Shown: piece after piece, positions 8,111 through 13,392 of the stretch
Numbering within the stretch: the first letter of the stretch is position 1
Layout: each line of letters begins with the position of its first letter
Source: an uncultured Alistipes sp.
Lineage (GTDB): Bacteria; Bacteroidota; Bacteroidia; Bacteroidales; Rikenellaceae
Direction of reading: 5' to 3'
DNA length: 13,392 nucleotides
NCBI GenBank assembly: GCA_934754975.1
Contig: CAKVKI010000044.1
Span: forward strand, 1-13,392
Notes under the pieces: model-generated
Seen by the model: the letters and a program-made list of their open reading frames with translations, nothing else
Told to the model about the DNA's origin: nothing
The model's database searches: none
Program-made: the position numbers and the translations under genes

Positions 8111-8431
8111 TTAGAGTTGCTGGTTGTAAAGAATGTCGTCGTAATTCTCCGCGGCGGCCTGGCGCAGGGTCTCGGCCGGGGTCGTGGCGAGCATCCGGTC
8201 GAGGTCCGGGGCCGGCGGGTCGGTGCGCCGGGCGCGGTATTCGGTGGCGATCAGGCCGGCGATAAGCACGGCCGCCGCCGCGGCCGCCAGGTAATACCTG
8301 CGGCCGGTCCGGGGACGTGGAGCCGGGCGACGGGACGTCTGGCTCAGGATGCGCTCGTGCAGCGCTTCGAGATCCTGCGGCGGGATGCGGTAAGGCATTT
8401 CCCGGCCGATATTTTCAAATTCGCGGTTCAT
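8111..8431 (-). CDS. small one-pass membrane protein, probable anti-sigma factor
   Basis: A 106-residue protein with a soluble basic N-terminal part (residues 1-45, containing MPYRIPPQDLEALHERIL), one transmembrane helix (about 46-63, Ala/Leu/Ile rich) and a short C-terminal tail of about 40 residues ending in YDDILYNQQL. The N-in, C-out layout and position directly after an ECF sigma gene are typical of anti-sigma factors. I do not see a clear zinc-binding ZAS motif, and the cytosolic part is short. An MPYxxP motif is, from memory, common in small Bacteroidetes proteins next to ECF sigma genes. The ATG at 8431 overlaps the sigma stop as ATGA, implying coupled translation and near-equal output. 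The longer reading that starts at 8758 in this frame is an Arg/Gly/Ala-rich shadow of sigma. Role inferred from context. Confidence 0.75.
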   Translation of the reverse strand: MNREFENIGREMPYRIPPQDLEALHERILSQTSRRPAPRPRTGRRYYLAAAAAAVLIAGLIATEYRARRTDPPAPDLDRMLATTPAETLRQAAAENYDDILYNQQL

Positions 8432-8988
8432 ATCTCCTGCGTTAGTTTTTCTTTCAGTTTCCGCACCGCGTAGTGGTAATTGACCTTGAGCGTCTGTTCG
8501 CGCTGTCCCAGCACGCGGGCTATCTGCTGGTAGGACAGTCGGTCGTAATAACGGAGGTTGAAAACCAGCCGTTGTTTGAGCGGCAGCTCCAGCACGGCCT
8601 GCTGGAAACGCACCTGCATCCGGTCGGCGTCCTCGCCGCACTCTTCCGCCACGCGGCCCGCCAGTGCGCGGCTCACTTCGTCGAGCGAGGTGAACAGCCC
8701 CGGTTTGCGCCGCCGGAGCAGCGTCAGGGCCGTGTTCGTGGCGATGCGGTAGAGCCATGCCCCCACCTCTTCGCTCCCGCCCCGGAAGGTGCCGATCTTG
8801 TCGTATGCCCGGACGAAGGTCTCCTGCACCACGTCCTCGGCATCCTCGTGGACCACCACCAACCGCCGCGCATGCCAGTAAAGCGGCCGCAGGTAGGTCC
8901 CGACCAGCCGGTCGAAGGCCCCGCGCCGGGCGCCGGGGTCGCGCAGCGCCGCAAGCTCTTCTGCCGATATGTCGCGGGTCGTCTCCAT
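8428..8988 (-). CDS. ECF-family RNA polymerase sigma-70 factor
   Basis: A 186-residue group 4 sigma factor with only regions 2 and 4. Region 2 spans about residues 23-92 (AFDRLVGTYLRPLYWHARRL, HEDAEDVVQETFVRAYDKI, then AWLYRIATNTALTLLRRRK, which melts the -10). Region 4 spans about 126-181, with PLKQRLVFNLRYYDRLSYQQIA and a helix-turn-helix ending KVNYHYAVRKLKEKL that should contact the -35. It is first in an operon with the probable anti-sigma factor and the exported GIN-domain protein, whose envelope location suggests the signal. The ATG at 8988 gives the usual family length. Activation by release from the membrane partner is inferred. Confidence 0.93.
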   Translation of the reverse strand: METTRDISAEELAALRDPGARRGAFDRLVGTYLRPLYWHARRLVVVHEDAEDVVQETFVRAYDKIGTFRGGSEEVGAWLYRIATNTALTLLRRRKPGLFTSLDEVSRALAGRVAEECGEDADRMQVRFQQAVLELPLKQRLVFNLRYYDRLSYQQIARVLGQREQTLKVNYHYAVRKLKEKLTQEI

Positions 8989-9004
8989 GAGGGTTTGTCT
9001 ATAA

Positions 9005-9030
9005 GACGCATCAAAGTTGCAAAAGTTAAA
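9005..9030 (-). promoter_or_regulatory. candidate ECF-type autoregulated promoter
   Basis: The minus strand upstream of the sigma gene reads TTTAAC, then exactly 16 nt, then CGTC, the general layout of ECF sigma promoters (AAC at -35, CGTC at -10). The start would be near 8998, giving a leader of about 10 nt before the ATG at 8988. The nearby AT-rich TAACTTTTG and CAACTTTG are only imperfect matches to the housekeeping -7 motif. Confidence 0.45.
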
Positions 9031-9079
9031 TCCGAATCCGAAATTTTTCTGCCCGGAACCGAATTTTCCGCGTCCGATT

Positions 9080-9109
9080 TTTGATTCTTAAGAATTTACC
9101 TTATCTTTG
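9080..9109 (+). promoter_or_regulatory. rplY-pth promoter with palindrome in spacer
   Basis: TTTG (9080-9083), an 18-bp spacer, then TATCTTTG (9102-9109). This matches both parts of the Bacteroidetes primary-sigma consensus (TTTG and TAnnTTTG). The spacer begins with the perfect 12-bp palindrome ATTCTTAAGAAT (9084-9095), placed where a bound repressor would block polymerase. Transcription would start near 9116, leaving a leader of close to 80 nt. Confidence 0.75.
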
Positions 9110-9193
9110 CGCTCCGAAACAGGCGGAATTGGGGCGCGGCCCGTGAGGTCTCGCTGAGAACCGCCCGAGGTAACACATTAAAAACAAATTACA
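9110..9193 (+). promoter_or_regulatory. GC-rich, foldable rplY 5' leader
   Basis: The untranslated leader is GC-rich up to about 9170, then becomes A-rich just before the ATG, as is usual in Bacteroidetes. Mutually exclusive pairings can be drawn. GGTCTC (9147-9152) can pair with GAG-A-ACC (9156-9162) around a 3-nt loop. Alternatively GCGG (9136-9139), or GGCGG (9122-9126), can pair with CCGC(C) at 9161-9165. This could be an autoregulatory site for L25, but no known leader motif is recognised. Confidence 0.35.
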
Positions 9194-9763
9194 ATGAAAA
9201 TCATCTCTGTAAAAGCCGTAAAGCGCAAAGAGTACGGCAAGAAAGCGGCCAAGGCCGTACGCCGCGAGGGCATGGTCCCCTGCGTATTGTCGGGCCACGG
9301 CGAGTCGGTCGCCTTCTCGGTGGACCCCCGCGAGATCAAAGCCCTGATCTACACCCCCAATTCCTACATCGTCGAGTTCGATTTCGACGGCAAGAAGGAG
9401 CAGGCCGTGCTGCGTGAGGCTCAGTTCCACCCCGTCCGCGAGCAGATCCTGCACCTCGATTTCTACCGTATTGCCGAGGGCAAGCCCGTTTCGATCGCAA
9501 TTCCGGTACGCCTGACGGGTAACGCCGAGGGTGTGAAGGTCGGCGGTAAACTGGCTCTGTCGGCCCGCAAGCTGGTCGTCAGCGCGCTGGTCGAGAACCT
9601 GCCCGACGAGCTGGTCGTAGACGTAACCACGCTGGGCGTCGGCAAGACGATCTTCGTGGGCGACCTCGAGTTCGAGAACCTGAAGTTCATTACTCCCGCA
9701 ACCACCGCTGTCTGCGCCGTTCGCGTAACCCGTGCTTCGCGCGGCGCTGCGGCCCAGGAATAG
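9194..9763 (+). CDS. rplY: 50S ribosomal protein L25/CTC
   Basis: A 189-residue long-form L25 that binds 5S rRNA in the central protuberance of the large subunit. Residues 1 to about 90 are the L25 beta-barrel (RREGMVPCVLSGHGE, then FHPVREQILHLDFYRI), and about 95-180 the C-terminal TL5/CTC domain found outside enterobacteria. The C-terminus is Arg/Ala-rich. The start is unambiguous (MKIISVKAVKRKEYGKK). It is preceded by an excellent promoter and followed after 10 bp by pth, the common rplY-pth pairing. Autoregulation through the structured leader is possible but unproven. Confidence 0.96.
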   Translation: MKIISVKAVKRKEYGKKAAKAVRREGMVPCVLSGHGESVAFSVDPREIKALIYTPNSYIVEFDFDGKKEQAVLREAQFHPVREQILHLDFYRIAEGKPVSIAIPVRLTGNAEGVKVGGKLALSARKLVVSALVENLPDELVVDVTTLGVGKTIFVGDLEFENLKFITPATTAVCAVRVTRASRGAAAQE

Positions 9764-9773
9764 CCGGTAGCGT

Positions 9774-10337
9774 ATGAAATATCTTATTGTTGGGCTGGGA
9801 AATATCGGCGCCGAATATGCCGGAACCCGGCACAACATCGGATTCAACGTGTTGGACGCCCTCGCAGAGGCGTCCAACACTGTTTTTACCACGGCGCGTT
9901 ACGGCGATGTGGCCGAGGTGAAGCATAAAGGGCGCACGCTGATCCTGCTGAAGCCCTCGACCTATATGAATCTTTCGGGCAAGGCCGTCCGCTACTGGAT
10001 GGATGCCGAAAAAATCGCCCCGGAGAATCTGCTGGTCGTCTCGGACGATATCGCACTGCCGTTCGGCACGCTGCGACTGCGCCCGAAAGGGAGCGCCGGC
10101 GGGCACAACGGCCTGAAGAATATCGCCGAACTGTTGGGAACGGAGGATTTCGCCCGGATGCGCTTCGGCGTGGGCGGCGACTTCCCGAAGGGGCATCAGG
10201 TCGATTACGTGCTGGGCGAGTGGAGCGAAGAGGACCGGAAGGCGATGCCCGAACGGCTCAAGGTCTTCTGTGACGCGATCCTGTCGTTCACGACCATCGG
10301 CATGGAACGGACGATGAACTTCTTTAACAAGAAGTAG
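9774..10337 (+). CDS. pth: peptidyl-tRNA hydrolase
   Basis: Cytosolic enzyme that cleaves the ester bond of peptidyl-tRNAs that fall off ribosomes, recycling tRNA. The 187-residue length is standard. Catalytic and substrate residues align with E. coli Pth: Asn10 and His20 ([14 protein letters not shown]), Asn66 in [10 protein letters not shown], Asp91 in [11 protein letters not shown], and His111/Asn112 in [12 protein letters not shown]. It follows rplY by 10 bp and is probably co-transcribed. Codons 26-38 contain a perfect 12-bp inverted repeat plus a T-run (9849-9887). A terminator follows about 40 bp after the stop. Confidence 0.97.
   Translation: MKYLIVGLGNIGAEYAGTRHNIGFNVLDALAEASNTVFTTARYGDVAEVKHKGRTLILLKPSTYMNLSGKAVRYWMDAEKIAPENLLVVSDDIALPFGTLRLRPKGSAGGHNGLKNIAELLGTEDFARMRFGVGGDFPKGHQVDYVLGEWSEEDRKAMPERLKVFCDAILSFTTIGMERTMNFFNKK
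9849..9887 (+). terminator. terminator-like hairpin inside pth coding sequence
   Basis: GTGTTGGACGCC (9849-9860), an 8-nt loop, GGCGTCCAACAC (9869-9880), then TGTTTTT (9881-9887). The stem is perfect over 12 bp and the T-run follows immediately on the coding strand. It encodes Val26 to Phe38 of a normal Pth without any break in the frame. It has the form of an intrinsic terminator or attenuator; function is not shown, and translating ribosomes would melt it. Confidence 0.5.
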
Positions 10338-10377
10338 CCGAAAACGACAAAAGATGCCGGCAGGCATATAAAACGGG

Positions 10378-10423
10378 AAACCGGGCCTTCGTGCTTGCAC
10401 GGAAAGTCCCGGTTTTTCGTTTT
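10378..10423 (+). terminator. rplY-pth terminator
   Basis: About 40 bp after the pth stop: AAACCGGG (10378-10385) pairs with CCCGGTTT (10408-10415). Within the loop an inner stem TTCGTGC / GCACGGAA (one bulge) forms a stacked hairpin. The T-run TTTTTCGTTTT (10413-10423) follows. The A-run and T-run flanks may let it act in both directions against the convergent hslR transcript. Confidence 0.8.
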
Positions 10424-10467
10424 ATGCATTCCGCAGGAATTTTGTCGTTTCGGCAGTTCCTCCATAG

Positions 10468-10511
10468 AAATCACGCCGCGCAGTATGAGCGCAGCGAATG
10501 CGGCGTAATTT
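10468..10511. repeat. large imperfect inverted repeat in pth-hslR gap
   Basis: AAATCACGCCGC (10468-10479) pairs with GCGGCGTAATTT (10500-10511), with one mismatch across a 20-nt loop that itself contains GCGC repeats. It lies between convergent genes in a 292-bp gap (10338-10629) otherwise filled by the pth terminator and smaller hairpins. No gene is supported in this gap. It could be an intergenic dispersed element; copies elsewhere cannot be checked here. Confidence 0.45.
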
Positions 10512-10592
10512 CGGGGGCAGGGCATCGGGCGGTTCGCGGGATGGCCGGGTCGCCGCCTTCGGGCGATGTCCAGAGAAGAGGCGGATAGCCGT

Positions 10593-10628
10593 TGCGGGCC
10601 TATTGTGGCCCCGCAGCGGGTTGCCCGC
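10593..10628 (-). terminator. two GC hairpins after hslR stop, weak terminator candidate
   Basis: In the direction of the hslR transcript there is first a perfect 5-bp hairpin GCGGG-TTG-CCCGC (10616-10628), beginning immediately after the stop codon. Next is an 8-bp stem with one bulged C (TGCGGGCC / GGCCCCGCA around a 6-nt loop, 10593-10615). Neither is followed by a T-run on the minus strand, so they may act with Rho or protect the 3' end rather than terminate by themselves. Confidence 0.35.
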
Positions 10629-10629
10629 C

Positions 10630-11022
10630 CTACTCCTCGTCGTAATAGATTTCGTCCATCAGTCCGTCCAGTTCGCGGCGCTCCTTCTTGGTGGGGCGGC
10701 CCGTGCCGCGGTCGCGGAATACGAAGACGGTCTCGCGCGGAACGTTGAGTTTGTCCAGCTCCTCCTGCGGCGTGATGTTGAGGCAATATAAGGGGACATT
10801 CTTGGCCGGCTGGCGGCTCGACACGAGGTCGAGGACCTTATAAGAATAGGTCACCTGCATCCGGCGCACGGAGATCACGTCGCCGATCTTGACTTCGCGC
10901 GACGGCTTGGCGTAGGCGCCGTTGACCAGCACCTTGTTGTTGCGGATGGCGTCCGCGGCGTCGCTGCGGGTCTTGAACACCCGCACGGCCCAGAGGTATT
11001 TGTCCAGTCTGATGTCGTCCAT
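10630..11022 (-). CDS. hslR: S4-domain RNA-binding protein, HslR/Hsp15-like
   Basis: A 130-residue protein with an N-terminal S4 RNA-binding fold: IRLDKYLWAVRVFKTRSDAADAI (residues 4-26), then KVLVNGAYAKPSREVKIGDVISV (30-52). The C-terminal tail is charged, with GRPTKKERRELD (108-119). E. coli Hsp15 binds 50S subunits carrying stalled peptidyl-tRNA after premature dissociation, a ribosome rescue task related to that of Pth encoded next door. It follows ftsW by 6 bp and so is probably transcribed with murD-ftsW. From memory, Bacteroides carries rplY, pth and this gene in one direction; here it points the opposite way. Family secure, exact role inferred. Confidence 0.88.
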   Translation of the reverse strand: MDDIRLDKYLWAVRVFKTRSDAADAIRNNKVLVNGAYAKPSREVKIGDVISVRRMQVTYSYKVLDLVSSRQPAKNVPLYCLNITPQEELDKLNVPRETVFVFRDRGTGRPTKKERRELDGLMDEIYYDEE

Positions 11023-11028
11023 AGGTCG

Positions 11029-12486
11029 TTATTTTTCATAAATGGATTCGCTGCGGGGCGTGTCGTGCGACTGCTCGTCGTTCTGGCGGCTGACGCTGAG
11101 GATCATGCCCAGGGCGATGGTGGTGAAGAGCGTCGAGGAACCGCCGCGCGAGATCAGGGGCAGCGTCTGCCCCGTTTCGGGAATCAGGTTCACCGTCACC
11201 ATGATATGCAGCAGCGCCTGGCAGGTTATCAGCAGCGCCAGTCCCAGCACCAGCAGTCCCGGAAACGCCGTGCCGCACCGCCGGAAAATCTCGATTCCGC
11301 GGAAGAAAACCCACAGATAAAGCATCAGCAGCGCAATGGCCAGTACGATGCCGTATTCCTCGACGAAAAAGGCGTAGGCGTAGTCGCTTTCGGGGTGGAT
11401 CATCTCCACGCGCATGGCGCTCTGTCCGGCCCCCTCGCCGAAGATGCCGCCGTTGTAGATGGCGATCATCGAACGCTCGGTGTCGGTGAGGTGTTCGATC
11501 GGTTTGTCGGTCTGCGAGCGGGTCCAGAGGTGTATCCATGTCGAGACGCGTCCTTCGGCGGTCTCGCTGCGGCCGAGGTTGAGCGTCATGATGAAGACGA
11601 TGCCCACGCAGGCCAGTCCGACGAGCTTCATCAATTCGCCGAAGCGGACGCGCCCGATGAGCATCATCACCCACGAGGCGAGGAACACCAGCACGGCCGA
11701 CGAGGTGTGGGCCGGGAAGATCACGGCGCACGAGACGAGGACGGGCATCAGGATCGGCCATGTTCCTTCGCGCCAGATGCGGCGCTGTTCGCGCGACGAA
11801 CGCCATGTCCAGAATCTGAGCGACGGCACGATGCGGATTTTGTCGATCTTCGATTGGCGGCCCGCCAGCTGGCTGGCCAGGAACAGCACGGTGGCGACCT
11901 TCAGCGCTTCGGAGGGCTGGAACTGGAAGGGGCCGAGCGGAATCCAGCGGGCGGCGCCGTTGGTCGTGGCGCCGATGAAGTAGACGGCGACGGTCAGCAG
12001 GACCGAAAGGATGTAGACGGGGCGCGAAAAGAGGTTGTAGATGCGACAGTTGATCTTCTGCACGGCGACCATCAGCACGAGACTGACGACCAGAATCATC
12101 AGCTGCTGGCGCAGGAAATGCGCCGTGGTGCGGGCTGTGTGGGCGTCGTAAGCCATTTTGGCCGTCGAGGAGTAGACCACCAGCACCGAAATCACCGCCA
12201 ATACCGCAATGATGATCCACAGCACGCGGTCGCCCGTGAAAAGCCTGAATTTGGGCTTTTCGTCCCTCTCGCCGCCCTCCTTTGCCGCACGCGGGTTCTC
12301 CCCGGACGTTTCGTCCCCGTATTCGGGAGCGGTGCTTCGGCTGCTGCCCCGACCGCCGCTGCCGTTCGGAGCGTCGTCTCCGGCGGCAGCCGCTCCGGCC
12401 GTGCGCGAGGCGGTTCCGGCCGTTTCCGACCAGGGTTCCTGCGCCTGCTGCGCACTCCGCGTCTGTTTCCGTTCGCCGAATTTCAT
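11029..12486 (-). CDS. ftsW: peptidoglycan polymerase FtsW (SEDS family), with long N-terminal tail
   Basis: Multipass inner-membrane glycosyltransferase that polymerises lipid II at the division septum together with a class B penicillin-binding protein. Of 485 residues, 1-83 are a Gly/Ser/Ala/Glu-rich, probably disordered cytosolic tail. The first membrane helix starts near 87 (RVLWIIIAVLAVISVLVV). SEDS signatures are NGAARWIPLG (176-185), QPSE (190-193), the catalytic Asp368 in HPESDYAYAFFVEEYG, and PETGQTLPLISRGGSS (436-451). A basic Trp/Arg-rich insertion lies at about 224-242. The next Met (111) falls after the first helix, so an upstream start is required. The gene is 4 bp after murD and 6 bp before hslR. 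RodA is a less likely alternative because murD is adjacent. Confidence 0.92.
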   Translation of the reverse strand: MKFGERKQTRSAQQAQEPWSETAGTASRTAGAAAAGDDAPNGSGGRGSSRSTAPEYGDETSGENPRAAKEGGERDEKPKFRLFTGDRVLWIIIAVLAVISVLVVYSSTAKMAYDAHTARTTAHFLRQQLMILVVSLVLMVAVQKINCRIYNLFSRPVYILSVLLTVAVYFIGATTNGAARWIPLGPFQFQPSEALKVATVLFLASQLAGRQSKIDKIRIVPSLRFWTWRSSREQRRIWREGTWPILMPVLVSCAVIFPAHTSSAVLVFLASWVMMLIGRVRFGELMKLVGLACVGIVFIMTLNLGRSETAEGRVSTWIHLWTRSQTDKPIEHLTDTERSMIAIYNGGIFGEGAGQSAMRVEMIHPESDYAYAFFVEEYGIVLAIALLMLYLWVFFRGIEIFRRCGTAFPGLLVLGLALLITCQALLHIMVTVNLIPETGQTLPLISRGGSSTLFTTIALGMILSVSRQNDEQSHDTPRSESIYEK

Positions 12487-12490
12487 CGCC

Positions 12491-13392
12491 TTATGCCTTT
12501 TCGTTTACCCACGCCTTGAATAGTTCGCCGCGGTTCTCGTAATTTTTGAAGAGGTCGAAGCTTGCGCAGGCCGGGGACAACAGCACCGCGTCGCCGGGCC
12601 GGGCGGCGGCTTTGGCCGCCGTCATCGCGGCGTCGAGCGAATCGGTGGAGATCACTTCGGGCACGACGCCCGTGAACTCCCGGAGCAGTTTGGCGTTGTC
12701 CATGCCCAGGCAGACGAGCGTATGCACCTTCTCGCGGGCGAAACCCTTGAGCGGTCCGTAATCGTTGCCCTTGTCCGTGCCGCCGGCGATCCACACCACG
12801 GGGCGTTTCATGCTTTCGAGCGCATAGTAGACCGAATCGACGTTGGTGGCCTTCGAGTCGTTGATCCACAGCACGCCGCCGCTCTCCCTGACCGGTTCGA
12901 GCCGATGCTCGACGGGTGTGAAACCGTAGAGCGAACGGCGGATCGTCGCCGGGGCGATTCCCGCCGCGAGGGTTGCAAGGGCCGCCGCCATGGCGTTGTA
13001 GGCGTTGTGGAGACCCTTTATCTGCAGTTTCCCGGTGTCGATTTCGACCGACGCGCGGCCGACAGCGGCCGTGAACCGGCTGTCGCAGAGGAAGGCGTCG
13101 CCTGCGCCGCTGGCCACGGCGTTTTTCGCCGCGAAAGGGAGCTGCTTCATGCGCAGGTCGTATTTCGGAAGCTGCTGCCAGATCACTTCGTCGTCGCCCG
13201 AGTAGACGAAATAGTCGCGCGAAGTCTGGTTCTGCGTGATGCGCATCTTCGAATCGACATAGTTCTGGAAGCAGTGGTCGTAGCGGTCGAGGTGGTCGGG
13301 CGTGATGTTCATCAGCACGCCGATATGCGCCCGGAACTTATACATGCCGTCGAGCTGGAACGAGCTTAGTTCCAGCACGTACCAGTCGTAGT
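12491..13392 (-). CDS. murD: UDP-N-acetylmuramoylalanine--D-glutamate ligase, 5' end outside window
   Basis: Cytosolic Mur ligase that adds D-glutamate to UDP-MurNAc-L-Ala using ATP. The frame runs off the window edge. About 299 residues remain of roughly 440-450, and the N-terminal domain with the ATP P-loop is missing. Visible motifs are YDWYVLELSSFQLDG, NITPDHLDRYDH, HNAYNAMAALA-type spacing (GLHNAYNAMAAAL), FTPVEHRLE, WINDSKATNVDS and GGTDKGNDYG. LLSPACASFDLFKNYENRG lies near the C-terminus. The GTG at 13378 is an internal Val codon, not a start. ftsW follows after 4 bp, the classical murD-ftsW order of the division and cell-wall cluster. Confidence 0.95.
   Translation of the reverse strand, partial: YDWYVLELSSFQLDGMYKFRAHIGVLMNITPDHLDRYDHCFQNYVDSKMRITQNQTSRDYFVYSGDDEVIWQQLPKYDLRMKQLPFAAKNAVASGAGDAFLCDSRFTAAVGRASVEIDTGKLQIKGLHNAYNAMAAALATLAAGIAPATIRRSLYGFTPVEHRLEPVRESGGVLWINDSKATNVDSVYYALESMKRPVVWIAGGTDKGNDYGPLKGFAREKVHTLVCLGMDNAKLLREFTGVVPEVISTDSLDAAMTAAKAAARPGDAVLLSPACASFDLFKNYENRGELFKAWVNEKA

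Noticed and set aside
6424..8265. 613-codon plus-strand frame opposite the GIN-domain gene
   Set aside because: The minus-strand product has a signal peptide, helical repeats and a beta-helix; the plus-strand product has no recognisable domain and mirrors the repetitive minus-strand gene.
8432..8758. Longer 215-residue version of the probable anti-sigma factor starting at 8758
   Set aside because: The extra N-terminal 109 residues are an Arg/Gly/Ala-rich out-of-frame shadow of the sigma gene; the ATG at 8431 overlapping the sigma stop is the natural start.
9133..9180. Possible TPP riboswitch upstream of rplY because of a CTGAGA motif
   Set aside because: Only this six-base match is present; the second conserved thi-box segment (GAACCTGA and following) is missing, and rplY is not a thiamine gene.
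9101..9892. 263-codon minus-strand frame opposite rplY
   Set aside because: It covers the rplY promoter and gene on the opposite strand and shows no protein family; rplY is unambiguous.
10391..10588. 65-codon plus-strand frame in the pth-hslR gap
   Set aside because: It begins inside the pth terminator, runs through hairpin repeats and has no recognisable features or promoter.
11065..12519. 484-codon plus-strand frame opposite ftsW
   Set aside because: Shadow of ftsW: highly charged His/Asp/Gln-rich translation without membrane helices or known motifs.

Overview
The window looks like a chromosomal segment of a GC-rich Bacteroidales bacterium, most likely Alistipes or a close Rikenellaceae relative. 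This is inferred from several things. Base composition is high in GC by eye. Two promoter cores match the Bacteroidetes form TAnnTTTG. Shine-Dalgarno sequences are mostly absent. Gene families and gene orders resemble those of Bacteroides. No identification by alignment was possible. There are no rRNA or tRNA genes, insertion sequences, phage genes or CRISPR arrays.

Region 1 (1-6087, minus strand) is a branched-chain amino acid operon read leuA, leuC, leuD, cimA-like, leuB (leuB is cut by the window edge). The fourth gene is usually named a second 2-isopropylmalate synthase, but it looks like a Leptospira-type (R)-citramalate synthase. If so, LeuCDB would serve two pathways: leucine from 2-oxoisovalerate, and 2-oxobutanoate for isoleucine from pyruvate. 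Genes are tightly packed (gaps of 1-10 bp, or an 11-bp overlap) except for a 157-bp leuC-leuD gap that holds hairpins resembling a dispersed repeat. A TATATTTG promoter core sits just upstream of leuA.

Region 2 (6430-8988, minus strand) is a three-gene envelope-signalling module: an ECF sigma factor, a small one-pass membrane protein overlapping it by ATGA (probable anti-sigma factor), and a 555-residue exported protein. The exported protein joins an 18-residue tandem helical repeat, a Spy/CpxP-like LTxxQ region and a beta-helical DUF2807/GIN domain. A strong intrinsic terminator closes this unit and separates it from leuA. The sigma gene carries an AAC-N16-CGTC motif upstream, suggesting autoregulation.

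Region 3 (9080-10423, plus strand) is rplY-pth, driven by a near-ideal Bacteroidetes promoter with a palindrome in its spacer. pth contains a perfect 12-bp inverted repeat followed by a T-run early in the coding sequence, which looks like an internal terminator or attenuator.

Region 4 (13392-10630, minus strand) is the end of a cell-wall and division cluster: murD (partial), ftsW, then an hslR-like S4-domain gene, convergent with pth. The usual murG and murC do not follow ftsW, and the junction between pth and hslR is rich in hairpins.
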